DNA from: Ruegeria sp. PrR005 | GTDB lineage: Bacteria > Pseudomonadota > Alphaproteobacteria > Rhodobacterales > Rhodobacteraceae | Reading direction: 5' to 3' | Assembly: GCF_010500245.1 (NCBI RefSeq) | Contig: NZ_JAAGOX010000057.1 | Coordinates: 62,001-126,000 of the forward strand | Length of the DNA: 64,000 nucleotides | Part shown: positions 8,194 through 17,846 of the stretch, piece by piece | How positions within the stretch are numbered: the stretch's first letter is position 1 | How the letters are laid out: every line of letters starts with the position of its first letter | Translations under genes and position numbers: made by a program | Notes under the pieces: model-generated | Databases searched by the model: none | Seen by the model: the letters and a program-made list of their open reading frames with translations, nothing else | Told to the model about the DNA's origin: nothing

Positions 8194-11100
8194 TCAGCCC
8201 TGAAGGCTGCGCACCTCGATATCCCCTTCGGCCTGCGCCTTGATCGCCAGGGCGGCGGCGTTGCTGCCCGCGGCGGTGGTGAAATAGGGGATCTTGTCGT
8301 AGAGCGCGATGGAGCGGATGGCCTTGCTGTCGCTGACGGCCTGGGCGCCCTCGGTGGTGTTCATCACCAGATGCACCTGCCCGTCCTTCAGCATGTCGAC
8401 CACGTCGGGGCGGCCTTCATAGACCTTGTTCACCACCTCGCAGGGTACGCCGTGACCGGCGAGCCAGCTTTGGGTGCCGCGGGTTGCGACCAGGGTAAAA
8501 CCCTGATCCACCAGCACCTGCGCGGCCTCGAGCATGGCGGCGCCCTTGTCGGCGTCCTTGATCGAGATGAAGGCGCGGCCTTCGCTGGGCAGCACCATGC
8601 CCGCGCCCATCTGCGCCTTGAGGAAGGCGCGTGCAAAGGAGCGGTCCCAGCCCATCACCTCGCCGGTGGAGCGCATTTCCGGGCCGAGGATGGTGTCGAC
8701 CCCGGGGAAGCGGGCGAAGGGCAGCACCGCCTCCTTGACCGAGAACCAGGGCATGTTGGGATCGGCCAGCGTCATCTGGTCGGCGATCTTGGTATCTTCG
8801 CCCTCTTTGTAGGGGGGGCGCATCGGGAAGGCGCTGAGTTTCTCACCCGCCATGACACGCGCGGCGATGGAGGCGATGGCTGAGTCCGTGGCCTTGGCCA
8901 CGAAGGGCACCGTGCGGCTGGCGCGGGGGTTGACCTCGATCAGGTAGATCTCGTCCACGCCCTGCTCATTGGCCTTGATCGCAAATTGCACGTTCATCAG
9001 GCCGACCACGTTGAGGGCGCGGGCCAGCTTGTTGGTCTGATCCTTGATCTGCTCGATGATCTCGGGCGAGAGCGAATAGGGCGGCAGTGAACAGGCGCTA
9101 TCGCCGGAGTGCACCCCCGCCTCTTCGATATGTTGCATGATGCCCGCCACATGCACCGCCTCGCCATCGCAGAGCGCGTCGACGTCGAGTTCCACCGCGC
9201 CGCTGAGATAGCTGTCGAGCAGCACCGGGCTGTCGCCCGAGACCACCACCGCCTCGGCGATGTAGCGGCGCAGCTGATCCATGTCGCGCACGATTTCCAT
9301 GGCGCGCCCCCCCAGCACGTAGGAGGGGCGGATCACCAGCGGGAAGCCGATAGTCTCGGCAATCGCCAGTGCCTGGGCATCGGTCGAGGCGATGCCGTTC
9401 TTGGGCTGTTTCAGGCCCAGACGGTTGACCAGATCCTGGAACCGCTCGCGGTCCTCGGCCAGGTCGATGGCGTCGGGCGTGGTGCCCAGGATCGGGATAC
9501 CGGCCTGTTCCAGCGCATTGGCGAGTTTCAGCGGGGTCTGGCCGCCGAACTGCACGATGACGCCGTGCAGGGTGCCGTTCTGCTGCTCGACCCGCAGGAT
9601 TTCCATCACATGTTCGAATGTCAGCGGTTCGAAATAGAGCCGGTCCGAGGTGTCATAGTCGGTCGACACGGTTTCGGGGTTGCAGTTGACCATGATGGTT
9701 TCATAGCCGACATCGGTCAGCGCGAAACAGGCGTGACAGCAACAATAGTCGAATTCGATCCCCTGGCCGATCCGGTTGGGGCCGCCACCCAGAATGACCA
9801 CCTTCTTGCGGTCGGAGGGGCGTGCCTCGCATTCCACCTCGCCCATCATCGGCGCCTCGTAGGTGGAATACATATATGGGGTCTGCGCCTCGAACTCGGC
9901 GGCGCAGGTGTCGATCCGCTTGAACACGGCGGTGACGCCCAGGTTGTGGCGGGCGCGGCGCACGTTGTCCTCGTCGCGGCCGGTGAGCTTGCCCAGACGC
10001 GCATCGGTGAAGCCCAGCATCTTGAGCGCGCGCAGGCCTTCCTCGGTGGTGGGCAGGCCGGTCTTGCGCAGGACGCGTTCCTCTTCGACGATCTCGCGGA
10101 TGCGGGCCAGGAACCAGGGATCGAATTTGGTGACGCCAAAGATCTCGTCATCCGACAGGCCGTGCCGCATCGCCTGGGCGATGGTGCGCAGCCGGTCGGG
10201 GGTCTGGCGGCTGATCGCCTTGATCACATGCGCCTTGTCATCCGCACCCTCGACCGCGTCCCAGAGGCCGACGGAGAGGCCGGCAATGGTGACCTCGTCA
10301 AAGCCGGTCAGGCCCGATTCCATCGAGGCCAGCGCCTTTTGCATCGATTCGTGGATGGTGCGGCCGATCGACATCGCCTCGCCTACCGATTTCATCGCGG
10401 TGGTTAGGTAAGGCTCGGAGCCGGGGAATTTCTCGAAGGCGAATTTCGGGATCTTGGTGACGACATAGTCGATGGTCGGCTCAAAGCTGGCCGGTGTAAC
10501 CTTGGTGATGTCATTGTCCAGCTCATCCAGCGTATAACCCACCGCCAGCTTGGCCGCGATTTTGGCAATCGGGAAGCCGGTGGCCTTGGAGGCCAGCGCG
10601 GAGGAGCGCGACACCCGCGGGTTCATTTCGATCACCACCATGCGGCCGTCAGCCGGGTTCACCGCCCATTGCACGTTCGAGCCGCCGGTTTCGACCCCGA
10701 TCTCGCGCAGCACGGCGATCGAGCCGTTGCGCATGATCTGGTATTCCTTGTCGGTCAGCGTCAGCGCCGGGGCCACGGTGATCGAGTCGCCGGTATGCAC
10801 GCCCATCGGATCGACGTTTTCGATGGAACAGACGATGATCGCGTTGTCCGCCTTGTCGCGGACGACTTCCATCTCGTATTCCTTCCAGCCCAAGAGGCTT
10901 TCGTCGATCAGGATCTGCGCCACGGGCGAAGCTTCAAGCCCCGAGCGGCAGAAATGCTCGTAATCGTCGCGGTTATAGGCCACGCCGCCGCCAGTGCCGC
11001 CAAGGGTAAAGGCAGGGCGGATGATCGCGGGCAGGCCGATTTCCTCGAGCGCGTCCATCGCCTGGGCCAGGCCCGCGCGGATGTCGTATTTGCCTTTGTC

Positions 11101-11562
11101 GGTCTTGGGGGCCGACACGATGGTCGCCTTGGGGTTTTCCAGCCCGATCCGGTCCATCGCCTCGCGAAACAGTTTGCGATCCTCGGCCATTTCGATGGCA
11201 TGGCGCTTGGCGCCGATCATCTCGACCCCGAATTTCTCAAGCACGCCCATTTCTTCGAGCGCCAGCGAGGTGTTGAGGCCGGTCTGCCCGCCCATGGTGG
11301 GCAGCAGTGCGTCGGGGCGCTCTTTCTCGATGATCTTGGCGACCACCTCGGGCGTGATCGGTTCGATATAGGTGGCGTCGGCCAGGCCCGGATCGGTCAT
11401 GATCGTGGCCGGGTTCGAGTTCACCAGGATCACCCTGTAGCCCTCTTCGCGCAGCGCCTTGCAGGCTTGCGCGCCGGAATAGTCGAATTCACAGGCCTGC
11501 CCGATGACAATTGGCCCGGCTCCAATGATCATGATCGACTGGATGTCGGTTCTCTTCGGCAT
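8194..11562 (-). CDS. carB: carbamoyl-phosphate synthase large subunit
   Basis: This 1122-aa enzyme makes carbamoyl phosphate from bicarbonate, ATP and ammonia supplied by CarA, feeding arginine and pyrimidine synthesis. It shows the duplicated ATP-grasp design: the N-half opens with [21 protein letters not shown] and the C-half with [19 protein letters not shown]; each half carries a glycine-rich grasp loop (FTLGGTGGG and [10 protein letters not shown]). The C-terminal methylglyoxal-synthase-like allosteric domain begins around residue 980 ([14 protein letters not shown]). The length is slightly above the E. coli enzyme, as usual for alphaproteobacteria. carA is not adjacent in this window, and carB appears monocistronic. 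Confidence 0.98.
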   Translation of the reverse strand: MPKRTDIQSIMIIGAGPIVIGQACEFDYSGAQACKALREEGYRVILVNSNPATIMTDPGLADATYIEPITPEVVAKIIEKERPDALLPTMGGQTGLNTSLALEEMGVLEKFGVEMIGAKRHAIEMAEDRKLFREAMDRIGLENPKATIVSAPKTDKGKYDIRAGLAQAMDALEEIGLPAIIRPAFTLGGTGGGVAYNRDDYEHFCRSGLEASPVAQILIDESLLGWKEYEMEVVRDKADNAIIVCSIENVDPMGVHTGDSITVAPALTLTDKEYQIMRNGSIAVLREIGVETGGSNVQWAVNPADGRMVVIEMNPRVSRSSALASKATGFPIAKIAAKLAVGYTLDELDNDITKVTPASFEPTIDYVVTKIPKFAFEKFPGSEPYLTTAMKSVGEAMSIGRTIHESMQKALASMESGLTGFDEVTIAGLSVGLWDAVEGADDKAHVIKAISRQTPDRLRTIAQAMRHGLSDDEIFGVTKFDPWFLARIREIVEEERVLRKTGLPTTEEGLRALKMLGFTDARLGKLTGRDEDNVRRARHNLGVTAVFKRIDTCAAEFEAQTPYMYSTYEAPMMGEVECEARPSDRKKVVILGGGPNRIGQGIEFDYCCCHACFALTDVGYETIMVNCNPETVSTDYDTSDRLYFEPLTFEHVMEILRVEQQNGTLHGVIVQFGGQTPLKLANALEQAGIPILGTTPDAIDLAEDRERFQDLVNRLGLKQPKNGIASTDAQALAIAETIGFPLVIRPSYVLGGRAMEIVRDMDQLRRYIAEAVVVSGDSPVLLDSYLSGAVELDVDALCDGEAVHVAGIMQHIEEAGVHSGDSACSLPPYSLSPEIIEQIKDQTNKLARALNVVGLMNVQFAIKANEQGVDEIYLIEVNPRASRTVPFVAKATDSAIASIAARVMAGEKLSAFPMRPPYKEGEDTKIADQMTLADPNMPWFSVKEAVLPFARFPGVDTILGPEMRSTGEVMGWDRSFARAFLKAQMGAGMVLPSEGRAFISIKDADKGAAMLEAAQVLVDQGFTLVATRGTQSWLAGHGVPCEVVNKVYEGRPDVVDMLKDGQVHLVMNTTEGAQAVSDSKAIRSIALYDKIPYFTTAAGSNAAALAIKAQAEGDIEVRSLQG

Positions 11563-11760
11563 GGCTGGCCCCTTTGATTTTCATGCGAGTCACGAGCGCC
11601 CGCCCAGCGCTCAAATTGTCGTGCGTTATAGGCGCCTCGGGGAAAGGTGCAAGAGGGATCGGAAAGCGGCGTGAATTTGCCGCTTTCGACTCTTTCGCCC
11701 GGGCGCGAAATCTCTATACCGCCTGCTCACGCCAAATGGCAGTGCAGACGGAGACCGGCA

Positions 11761-12882
11761 GTGCAGTTTCGCTTTGATCATGGGCCGTGCGGGCCGGGAA
11801 CCGGATTCGCCAACCCGCAGGACGTGATCCGGGCGGATAGCGCCGATCAGGTGCCCGATGCGCTGGCTGCGCTGGACCGCGCGCGTGCGTCGGGGGCATG
11901 GCTGGCGGGCTATGCCAGTTACGAGCTGGGTTATGCGCTGGAGCCGCGCCTTTTGGCGCGTATGCCCGGGGGCCGGCGCCTGCCGCTTCTGTGCTTTGGC
12001 CTTTATGACGCGCCCCAGGCACTGCCGCTGGCCGACCCGTCCGGTGGCATCGCCGATTTCGCCCCGCGCTGGTCCGAGCCGCGCTATACCCGCGCGTTCG
12101 ACAAAGTGAAGCAGGCGATCGGGGCGGGCGACATCTATCAGGCGAACCTGACCTTTCCGGTCGATCTGCGCGTGGCGGGTGACAGTGCCGCGCTTTATGC
12201 CGCCCTGGCCGCACATCAGCCGGTGGGCCACGGGGTGCTGGTGACGCAACGGGGTCTGCCCGATATCCTCTGCCGCTCGCCCGAGCTGTTCTTTCGCACC
12301 GATGCGGCGGGGCGGATCGAGACACGCCCGATGAAGGGCACCCAGCCGCGCAGCGACGATCCGGCCGAGGATGCGCGCCGCCGCGCCTGGCTGGCGCGTG
12401 ACGAAAAGAACCGGGCCGAGAACCTGATGATCGTCGATCTCCTGCGCAACGATATCAGCCGGGTGGCCCTGCCCGGATCGGTGCATGTGCCCGAGCTGTT
12501 CCAAGTCGAGACCTATGCCACCGTGCATCAGATGGTGTCGCGGGTGGCCGCGCGGTTGCGGCCCGATGTGACTCTCTCGGATATCCTGCGGGCGCTGTTT
12601 CCCTGCGGCTCGATCATCGGCGCGCCCAAGATCCGCGCGATGGAGATCCTGGCCGATCTGGAACCCTGGCCGCGCGACATCTATTGCGGCAGCATCGGCT
12701 GGGCCGCGCCCGACGGTCGGTCGGAATTCAACGTGGCGATCCGCACCTTGCTGGTCGATGAGGGCGGCGCCACGCTCAATCTTGGCGGTGGTGTCGTCTG
12801 GGACAGCACCGCCACATCGGAATACGAGGAGGCGCTGTGGAAAGCCCGCTTTGCCCGCCAGCTGACCCTGGCTTTCGCCTGA
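11761..12882 (+). CDS. pabB: aminodeoxychorismate synthase component I
   Basis: A 373-aa chorismate-binding enzyme that makes 4-amino-4-deoxychorismate for folate synthesis. Signature stretches include GAGDIYQANLTFP, ETRPMKGTQPR, ENLMIVDLLRNDISRV, FPCGSIIGAPKIRAMEI and the C-terminal Gly-rich LNLGGGVVWDS followed by EYEEALWKARF. I chose GTG 11761 because GGAG lies 6 bases upstream and homology begins there; the open frame extends to 11647 without a better site. The glutamine amidotransferase subunit (PabA) is not adjacent. The aminotransferase class IV gene overlaps its end by 46 bases, making a two-gene folate operon. Confidence 0.93.
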   Translation: MQFRFDHGPCGPGTGFANPQDVIRADSADQVPDALAALDRARASGAWLAGYASYELGYALEPRLLARMPGGRRLPLLCFGLYDAPQALPLADPSGGIADFAPRWSEPRYTRAFDKVKQAIGAGDIYQANLTFPVDLRVAGDSAALYAALAAHQPVGHGVLVTQRGLPDILCRSPELFFRTDAAGRIETRPMKGTQPRSDDPAEDARRRAWLARDEKNRAENLMIVDLLRNDISRVALPGSVHVPELFQVETYATVHQMVSRVAARLRPDVTLSDILRALFPCGSIIGAPKIRAMEILADLEPWPRDIYCGSIGWAAPDGRSEFNVAIRTLLVDEGGATLNLGGGVVWDSTATSEYEEALWKARFARQLTLAFA

Positions 12883-13484
12883 TCGAGACGCTGGGCTGGC
12901 ACCCGGACGAGGGGCCGCGCCGGGGCGCGTTGCATCTGGCGCGCATGGGGCGGTCCGCCGCTGCGCTGGGGATGCGGTTCGACCGGACAGAGGCCGAGCG
13001 CCTGCTGACCGGGATCACCAGCGCCTTACCGCTGCGCTGCCGCCTGACGCTTGATGCGGGCGGAACCCTGGCGCTGGAGACCGCGCCGCTGGCCCCGGGG
13101 GCGCCACACTGGCGTGTGGCGATCCTGCCGGACCGGCTGGAGGCGCGCGATCCCTGGCTGCGGCACAAGACAACCCAGCGCGCGCTTTACGACCGCGCCC
13201 GCGCCGCCTTGCCTGCGTGCATCGACGAAGGGCTGTTTCTGAACACGGCGGGCGCGCTTTGCGAGGGCAGCATCACCAATGTTTTTGTCGATACCGGAGA
13301 CGGCCTGCTGACCCCGCCCCTGTCTGCCGGCCTGTTGCCGGGTGTGCTGCGCGCCGAATTGCTGGCCACCGGTCAGGCGCGCGAGGCCAGCCTGACGCCC
13401 GAAGATCTGCATCAGGCCCACGCGATCTATTGCGGCAATTCCCTGCGTGGGCTGATCCGCGCCACGCTCGTCGCCAGCGCGTAA
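12837..13484 (+). CDS. pabC: aminotransferase class IV, probable aminodeoxychorismate lyase
   Basis: A 215-aa fold-type IV PLP enzyme. The PLP lysine is probably in DPWLRHKTTQRALYDRAR, and the class IV features FLNTAGALCEGSITNVFV and GLLPGVLRAELL are clear. Overlap with pabB argues for 4-amino-4-deoxychorismate lyase, releasing p-aminobenzoate and pyruvate. The protein is shorter than E. coli PabC (about 270 aa), lacking part of the N-terminal domain. GTG 12837 is preferred because GAGGAGG precedes it at good spacing inside pabB. A D-amino-acid or branched-chain aminotransferase role is a weaker alternative. Confidence 0.85.
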   Translation: MESPLCPPADPGFRLIETLGWHPDEGPRRGALHLARMGRSAAALGMRFDRTEAERLLTGITSALPLRCRLTLDAGGTLALETAPLAPGAPHWRVAILPDRLEARDPWLRHKTTQRALYDRARAALPACIDEGLFLNTAGALCEGSITNVFVDTGDGLLTPPLSAGLLPGVLRAELLATGQAREASLTPEDLHQAHAIYCGNSLRGLIRATLVASA

Positions 13485-13492
13485 CCCGCTCT

Positions 13493-13560
13493 TTCCTCTT
13501 GCTGAAAATATCCCGGGGGTGAATTGGCCAAAGGCCAAGAGGGGGCAGCGCCCCTGCCCC
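13493..13560 (-). repeat. intergenic hairpin/GAGTATTTT element, copy D
   Basis: Read on the minus strand this contains GGGGC-GCT-GCCCC (13542-13554), a second stem TTGGCC-TTT-GGCCAA (13524-13538), then CCCCCGGGATATTTTCAGCAAGAGG. It matches copy C most closely in the GGGATATTTTCAGC / GGAGTATTTTCAGC box. It fills almost the entire 78-bp gap between the convergent pabC-like and hydroxyacid dehydrogenase genes. Confidence 0.65.
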
Positions 13561-13562
13561 GC

Positions 13563-14516
13563 TCAAGCTACCGGGTTCGGCAGATCGCGCCCCGCGACAA
13601 AGGCCGCCACATTATCCATCGCCATGTGACCCATGCCGGTGCGCACCTCCTCGGTGGCGGTGCCCAGATGCGGCAGCAGCGTCACCTGTTCCATCGCGCG
13701 CAACGCCTCGGGCACCTTGGGTTCGAACTCGTAAACGTCAAGCCCTGCCCCAGCGATCTGGCCCTCTGACAACGCGGCAATCAGGGCCGCCTCGTCCACC
13801 ACTTCGCCACGCGCGATGTTGACCAGAATGCCCGAAGGTTTCATCGCGGCCAGAACCTGCGCGTCGATCAGATGCCGGGTCTCGGCCCCGCCGGGCACGG
13901 CGACCACCAGGAAATCGACCGCTCCGGCCAGGACCGCGAGGCTGTCCATCCGCGTTGCCGGGAAATCCACGTCCTTGTCGCTGCGTGCCACATAGGACAC
14001 CTGCATGCCGAACCCGAAATGGCAGCGCCGGGCGATGGCCTGGCCGATCCGGCCCAGACCAACGATGCCCACATGTTTGCCGGTCACATGGTGGCCCAGC
14101 ATCTGGGTCGGGTGCCAGCCTTCCCAGCGGCCCGAGCGGACCAGCCGCTCGCCTTCGCCCGCTCGGCGCGCGGTCATCAGCAGCAGCGTCATCGCGATAT
14201 CCGCCGTGGCATCGGTCACCGCGCCGGGCGTATTGCTCACCGCCACCCCTGCGCCGCGCGCCGCCGCCACGTCGATATGATTGTACCCCACGCCGAAATT
14301 GGCCAGCAGCCGACAGCGTGGCTCTGGCACCTGGGCAAAGACGCCTGCGCTGAACATGTCGCCCAAAGTGGGCATGACGATGTCGAACTCGCTCAGGGCG
14401 CGCAGCATCTCGGCCTCGGTCATCGGTGCAGTGCTAGTGCGGATCTCGGTGTCGAACTCGGCCCGGGCGCGGGCTTCGACTGCGGCGGTCATCGGCCGTG
14501 CGATCAAGAGTTTCAT
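13563..14516 (-). CDS. D-isomer-specific 2-hydroxyacid dehydrogenase (hydroxypyruvate/glyoxylate reductase-like)
   Basis: A 317-aa NAD(P)-dependent dehydrogenase. The Rossmann fingerprint VGIVGLGRIGQAIARR is near residue 150. The catalytic Arg lies in LVNIARGEVVDEAAL, the Glu about 30 residues later, and the His in LLPHLGTATEE. The N-terminal FGVGYNHIDVAAARGAGVAVSNTPG segment is typical of the glycerate dehydrogenase/hydroxypyruvate reductase group. ATG 14516 overlaps the csaA stop by one base (TGATG), so it is coupled to csaA-proC. The substrate within the 2-ketoacid class is uncertain. Confidence 0.9.
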   Translation of the reverse strand: MKLLIARPMTAAVEARARAEFDTEIRTSTAPMTEAEMLRALSEFDIVMPTLGDMFSAGVFAQVPEPRCRLLANFGVGYNHIDVAAARGAGVAVSNTPGAVTDATADIAMTLLLMTARRAGEGERLVRSGRWEGWHPTQMLGHHVTGKHVGIVGLGRIGQAIARRCHFGFGMQVSYVARSDKDVDFPATRMDSLAVLAGAVDFLVVAVPGGAETRHLIDAQVLAAMKPSGILVNIARGEVVDEAALIAALSEGQIAGAGLDVYEFEPKVPEALRAMEQVTLLPHLGTATEEVRTGMGHMAMDNVAAFVAGRDLPNPVA

Positions 14517-14854
14517 CAATGCATCCTCCCGCCCAGCGGCACCTTGCCATCGGGGCCGATCAACACGATTTCGCCGTTCTCGTCAGGCAGGCCGAGCACC
14601 AGCACCTCGGACATGAATTTGCCGATCTGGCGTGGCGGGAAGTTGACCACCGCCATCACCTGTTTGCCCACCAATGCCATCGGATCGTAATGCGCGGTGA
14701 TCTGGGCCGAGGTCTTGCGCTCGCCGATCTCGGGGCCAAAGTCGATCCACATCTTGATGGCGGGCTTGTGGGCCTCGGGGAAGGGTTCGGCGCGGATCAC
14801 CTCGCCGACGCGGATATCGACCTTGAGAAAGTCGTCAAAGGAAATCTCAGCCAT
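14516..14854 (-). CDS. csaA: CsaA-type tRNA-binding domain protein
   Basis: A 112-aa single OB-fold tRNA-binding domain protein. The N-terminus (FLKVDIRVGEVIRAEPFPEAHKP) and the central KTSAQITAHYDPMALVGKQVMAVVNFPPRQIG with the FMSEVLVLG strand are the CsaA/EMAP-II-like signature. Family members are dimers that bind tRNA and were proposed to help secretion or proofreading; the biological role is unsettled. It overlaps proC upstream by 8 bases and the dehydrogenase downstream by 1, indicating one tight operon. Confidence 0.88.
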   Translation of the reverse strand: MAEISFDDFLKVDIRVGEVIRAEPFPEAHKPAIKMWIDFGPEIGERKTSAQITAHYDPMALVGKQVMAVVNFPPRQIGKFMSEVLVLGLPDENGEIVLIGPDGKVPLGGRMH

Positions 14855-15662
14855 GGGACAGCTCCCTGGATCGGTTGGTTGCGGCGGCGACGGCGCGGTT
14901 GAGCAGGCCCGGGAAGCCGGTCTCGGGCTCCATCAGCACCTCAAGCGCCGCCTGGGTGGTGCCATTGGGCGAGGTCACGTTGACGCGCAACTGCGCGGGG
15001 TCCTCGTCGGCCGCCTCGGCCAGGGCGCCTGCGCCCGCCACGGTGGCCTTGGCCAGCTGCATCGCCAGTTCGGCGGGCAGGCCCTGGGCGGTGCCAGCGG
15101 CGGCCAGCGTCTCGATCAGGTGGAACACATAGGCCGGGCCCGAGCCGCTGACGCCGGTGACGGCGTCCATCTGATCCTCGCGTTCCAGGCGCACGGTCTG
15201 GCCCACCGCCTTGAGCAGCGCCTCGGCCAGGTCGAGATCAGCGGCAGACGCGCGGGCGTTGCCGATGAGCGCTGTGATGCCGCGCCCGATGGCGGCGGGC
15301 GTGTTGGGCATGGCGCGCACGATGGGCGTGTCGCCCCCGAGGATCTGTTCGTAGGTGGCGATCGAGGTTCCGGCGGCGACCGAGACAAAGAGGGTCGTGC
15401 CGTTGCCCAGCGCCTGCATCTGCGGCAGCGCGGCGCCCATCATCTGCGGCTTGACCGCGATCAGCGCGATGGCCGGATCGGCGGGCAGCTCGGCGTTCAC
15501 ATGCACGCCCTGTGCCTTGACCCAGTCCGACGGATAGGGGTCGATCACCCAGACCGAGCCTGCGGGCAGCCCGCCGTCGAGCCAGCCGGCGAGCATCGCC
15601 GACCCCATCTTGCCACAGCCCAGCAACACCAGCCCGCGGCGCGCGATATCAGACATGTCCAC
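14847..15662 (-). CDS. proC: pyrroline-5-carboxylate reductase
   Basis: A 271-aa enzyme that reduces pyrroline-5-carboxylate to proline, the last biosynthetic step. The NAD(P) site LVLLGCGKMGSAMLAGW is at residues 11-27, and the C-terminal family signature DAVTGVSGSGPAYVFHLIETL leads into the helical dimer domain (NVTSPNGTTQAALEVL). GTG 15662 is chosen because GAGAGG lies about 7 bases upstream; an ATG two codons later is possible. It heads the proC-csaA-dehydrogenase unit. Confidence 0.95.
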   Translation of the reverse strand: MDMSDIARRGLVLLGCGKMGSAMLAGWLDGGLPAGSVWVIDPYPSDWVKAQGVHVNAELPADPAIALIAVKPQMMGAALPQMQALGNGTTLFVSVAAGTSIATYEQILGGDTPIVRAMPNTPAAIGRGITALIGNARASAADLDLAEALLKAVGQTVRLEREDQMDAVTGVSGSGPAYVFHLIETLAAAGTAQGLPAELAMQLAKATVAGAGALAEAADEDPAQLRVNVTSPNGTTQAALEVLMEPETGFPGLLNRAVAAATNRSRELSHG

Positions 15663-15701
15663 GATATGCCCCTCTCCTGTTATCCGGTTCGGGGCACAGG
15701 T

Positions 15702-16202
15702 TTAAGCCCGGCCATAAGCCTCTGCAATGGCGACCTGCATTGCGTCGGACGGGCTGCGGTTACCCCAGACCATCAGCTGGATCGCGGGATAATAGCGCTC
15801 GGCGCTCAGGACGGCCGCATTGATCATCGTGTCGATCTGCTCGGGGCTGGCGACCTGACCGCCGGCCAGCACGAGGCCATAGCGATAGACCATCAGGTTC
15901 TGCGCCGCCCAATAGGTGAAGGAGCCCGCCCAGCATTGGTCGTTCATCGCATTGATCAGCTCGTAAAGCTGCGGCAGTTTTTCGGCCGGCGGCTCCATCT
16001 CGAAGGTGCAGATCAGGCGCAGCGTCTCGTCATAGCCAGACCAGGCCAGTGTCAGCGAGTAGGTCCGCCACTGACCCTCGACCGCCATGGCGATCTGATC
16101 GTCGCCGATCCGGTCGAAATCCCACTCGTGATGCTCGGCCAGATGCTCGACGATGTCGATCGGATGGATGTCTTCTTCCAAATAATGTTCGGACAGGGCC
16201 AT
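15702..16202 (-). CDS. YbjN domain-containing protein
   Basis: A 166-aa protein of the YbjN/T3SS-chaperone-like fold: alternating strands and helices with an acidic N-terminal half (EDIHPIDIVEHLAEHHEWDFDRIGDDQIAM) and the hallmark QWRTYSLTLAW ... LPQLYELINAMNDQCWAGSFTYW. E. coli YbjN affects motility and stress responses when overexpressed, but the molecular role is unknown. It lies 39 bases upstream of proC on the same strand and may be co-transcribed with it. Confidence 0.85.
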   Translation of the reverse strand: MALSEHYLEEDIHPIDIVEHLAEHHEWDFDRIGDDQIAMAVEGQWRTYSLTLAWSGYDETLRLICTFEMEPPAEKLPQLYELINAMNDQCWAGSFTYWAAQNLMVYRYGLVLAGGQVASPEQIDTMINAAVLSAERYYPAIQLMVWGNRSPSDAMQVAIAEAYGRA

Positions 16203-16613
16203 GGTGCCACCTCACTGATCTCTAGCGGTGCGGGGCGGGTAGCGCCCCCAGCGCTAGGTGCCTGCTCAACAGTCCGCGAGTTTTCTCGCCGCCTGTACTA
16301 GATATGGTGATACTCAATCCGTTGTCTGGCAACCCTTTATTTGGGGATAAGCGCAATAAGTTGTGGATGGGATGAATGTTGGCCCGAAATAACGGCAGCC
16401 GCCACTGTGGATCAATGGACGTAGTTGCGTCGCAGGATCGGCGAAAACAGGATTGAAACGGAGGACATATCGCGCCGATCGAATGGCGCGGAAGAGGGGT
16501 GAGCCGGTCTGGCCGGCTCGCCTTGCAGAATGGGTTCTTGGCAATTTGGAAAGCGGGCGGGTGCAGTCCACGTCATGCAAACAGGACGTGACAGCCAGTC
16601 CCCGTGGGGCGGG
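16203..16613. other. intergenic region with hairpins, no gene recognised
   Basis: This 411-bp gap separates ubiK and the YbjN gene, both on the minus strand. It holds a GAGCCGG/CCGGCTC hairpin around 16501-16522 (its minus-strand reading is followed by CCCTCTTC) and a CACGTC/GACGTG dyad around 16570-16590, which may end the ubiK transcript. The AT-richer left half (16300-16440) probably carries the YbjN-proC promoter, but I could not pick a convincing -10/-35 pair. No RNA gene was recognised. Confidence 0.4.
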
Positions 16614-16862
16614 TCACTCGCCCTGCTTTGCCTCGAGCGCGGCGACGCGGGCGGCCAGCGCCTCGTTCTCTTCGCGCGCCTTCTGGGCCATGGCGCGCAC
16701 GGCGTCGAATTCCTCGCGGGTGACGAAATCGCGGTCGGCCAGCCAGCGGTCCATCAGCGATTTCATCGCCGTTTCGGCCTCGTCCCGCGCGCCCTGGGCC
16801 ACGCCCATCGCATTGGTCATCAGTTGCGAGATATCGTCCAGAAACTTGTTGCGGGTCTGCAT
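16614..16862 (-). CDS. ubiK: UbiK/BMFP accessory factor
   Basis: An 82-aa coiled-coil protein (MQTRNKFLDDISQLMTNAMG ... EENEALAARVAALEAKQGE). The C-terminal heptad-like ENEALAARVAALEAK is the trimerising coiled coil of the BMFP family. In E. coli UbiK aids aerobic ubiquinone synthesis through UbiJ, while family members also affect membranes. GGAGAAG precedes ATG 16862. It is divergent from lgt, with a 96-bp shared gap. Confidence 0.85.
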   Translation of the reverse strand: MQTRNKFLDDISQLMTNAMGVAQGARDEAETAMKSLMDRWLADRDFVTREEFDAVRAMAQKAREENEALAARVAALEAKQGE

Positions 16863-16958
16863 CGGTCTTCTCCGTGTCGAAGTTGACCTCTATATGGGCA
16901 ACAATGGCGCCGGGCTCAAGGTTGACTTGTGCCGCAGGCCAAAGGCAATGAGGCACAT

Positions 16959-17846
16959 ATGCAGGCAGTACTACGTTTTCCCGAGATATCTCCCGAAATT
17001 TTCGCAATATCTCTTTTCGGGATGGAGTTCGCGCTGCGCTGGTATGCGCTGGCCTATATTGCCGGGATCCTGATTGCATGGCGGCTGGCGGTCGCCGCCG
17101 TCCGGCGTCCGCAGTTGTGGCCCGGCGATGCCGCCCCGATGACCGCGCAACAGGTCGAGGATCTGCTGACCTGGATCATCCTTGGTGTGATCCTGGGCGG
17201 GCGGCTGGGCTTCGTGCTGTTCTATCAGCCTGCCTATTACCTGGCCAATCCGGCGGAAATCCTGATGGTTTGGCAGGGCGGCATGGCCTTTCACGGCGGC
17301 TTGCTGGGCGTGGTTGCGGCCGCCTGGATCTATGCGGCGCGGCACGGCATCGGGCGGCTTCAGATGGCCGATCTGGTGGCGCATACGGTGCCGCCCGGGC
17401 TGCTTTTGGGGCGGCTTGCGAATTTCATCAACGCGGAACTTTGGGGGCGCCCGTCGGACCTGCCCTGGGCAGTGATCTTTCCGGGTGCGGCGGCGCAGGA
17501 CTGTCCCGATGTTGTAGGGCTCTGCGCGCGCCATCCCTCACAGCTTTACGAGGCGGCGCTGGAGGGGGTGCTGCTGGGTGCCCTGGTTCTGTGGCTGGTT
17601 TGGCGGCGCGGGGCGCTGAAACGGCCGGGCATGGTGACCGGCGTCTTTCTGGCCGGATACGGGCTGGCCCGGTTCATCGTCGAGTTCTTTCGCCAGCCGG
17701 ACGCGCAATTTGTCAGCCTCGGCAATCCGCTGGGGCTCGCCTGGCAGATCAATGGCTATGGCCTCACTATGGGGCAGGCGCTTTCACTGCCGATGATCGC
17801 ACTGGGTCTGTGGCTGATCCTGCGGGCAAGGCAGGCGGCGGCATGA
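16959..17846 (+). CDS. lgt: prolipoprotein diacylglyceryl transferase
   Basis: A 295-aa integral membrane enzyme that transfers diacylglycerol from phosphatidylglycerol to the lipobox Cys of prolipoproteins. Essential features are readable: an [13 protein letters not shown] helix at the start, [12 protein letters not shown] near residue 113, and the signature [22 protein letters not shown]. About seven TM helices fit. ATG 16959 has GAGG 5 bases upstream and is preferred over an upstream start at 16929. The stop overlaps the midA-like start (ATGA). Confidence 0.96.
   Translation: MQAVLRFPEISPEIFAISLFGMEFALRWYALAYIAGILIAWRLAVAAVRRPQLWPGDAAPMTAQQVEDLLTWIILGVILGGRLGFVLFYQPAYYLANPAEILMVWQGGMAFHGGLLGVVAAAWIYAARHGIGRLQMADLVAHTVPPGLLLGRLANFINAELWGRPSDLPWAVIFPGAAAQDCPDVVGLCARHPSQLYEAALEGVLLGALVLWLVWRRGALKRPGMVTGVFLAGYGLARFIVEFFRQPDAQFVSLGNPLGLAWQINGYGLTMGQALSLPMIALGLWLILRARQAAA

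Noticed and set aside
16314-17079. Minus- and plus-strand frames around ubiK/lgt as extra genes
   Set aside because: They overlap ubiK and lgt in other frames and lack ribosome sites or domains.
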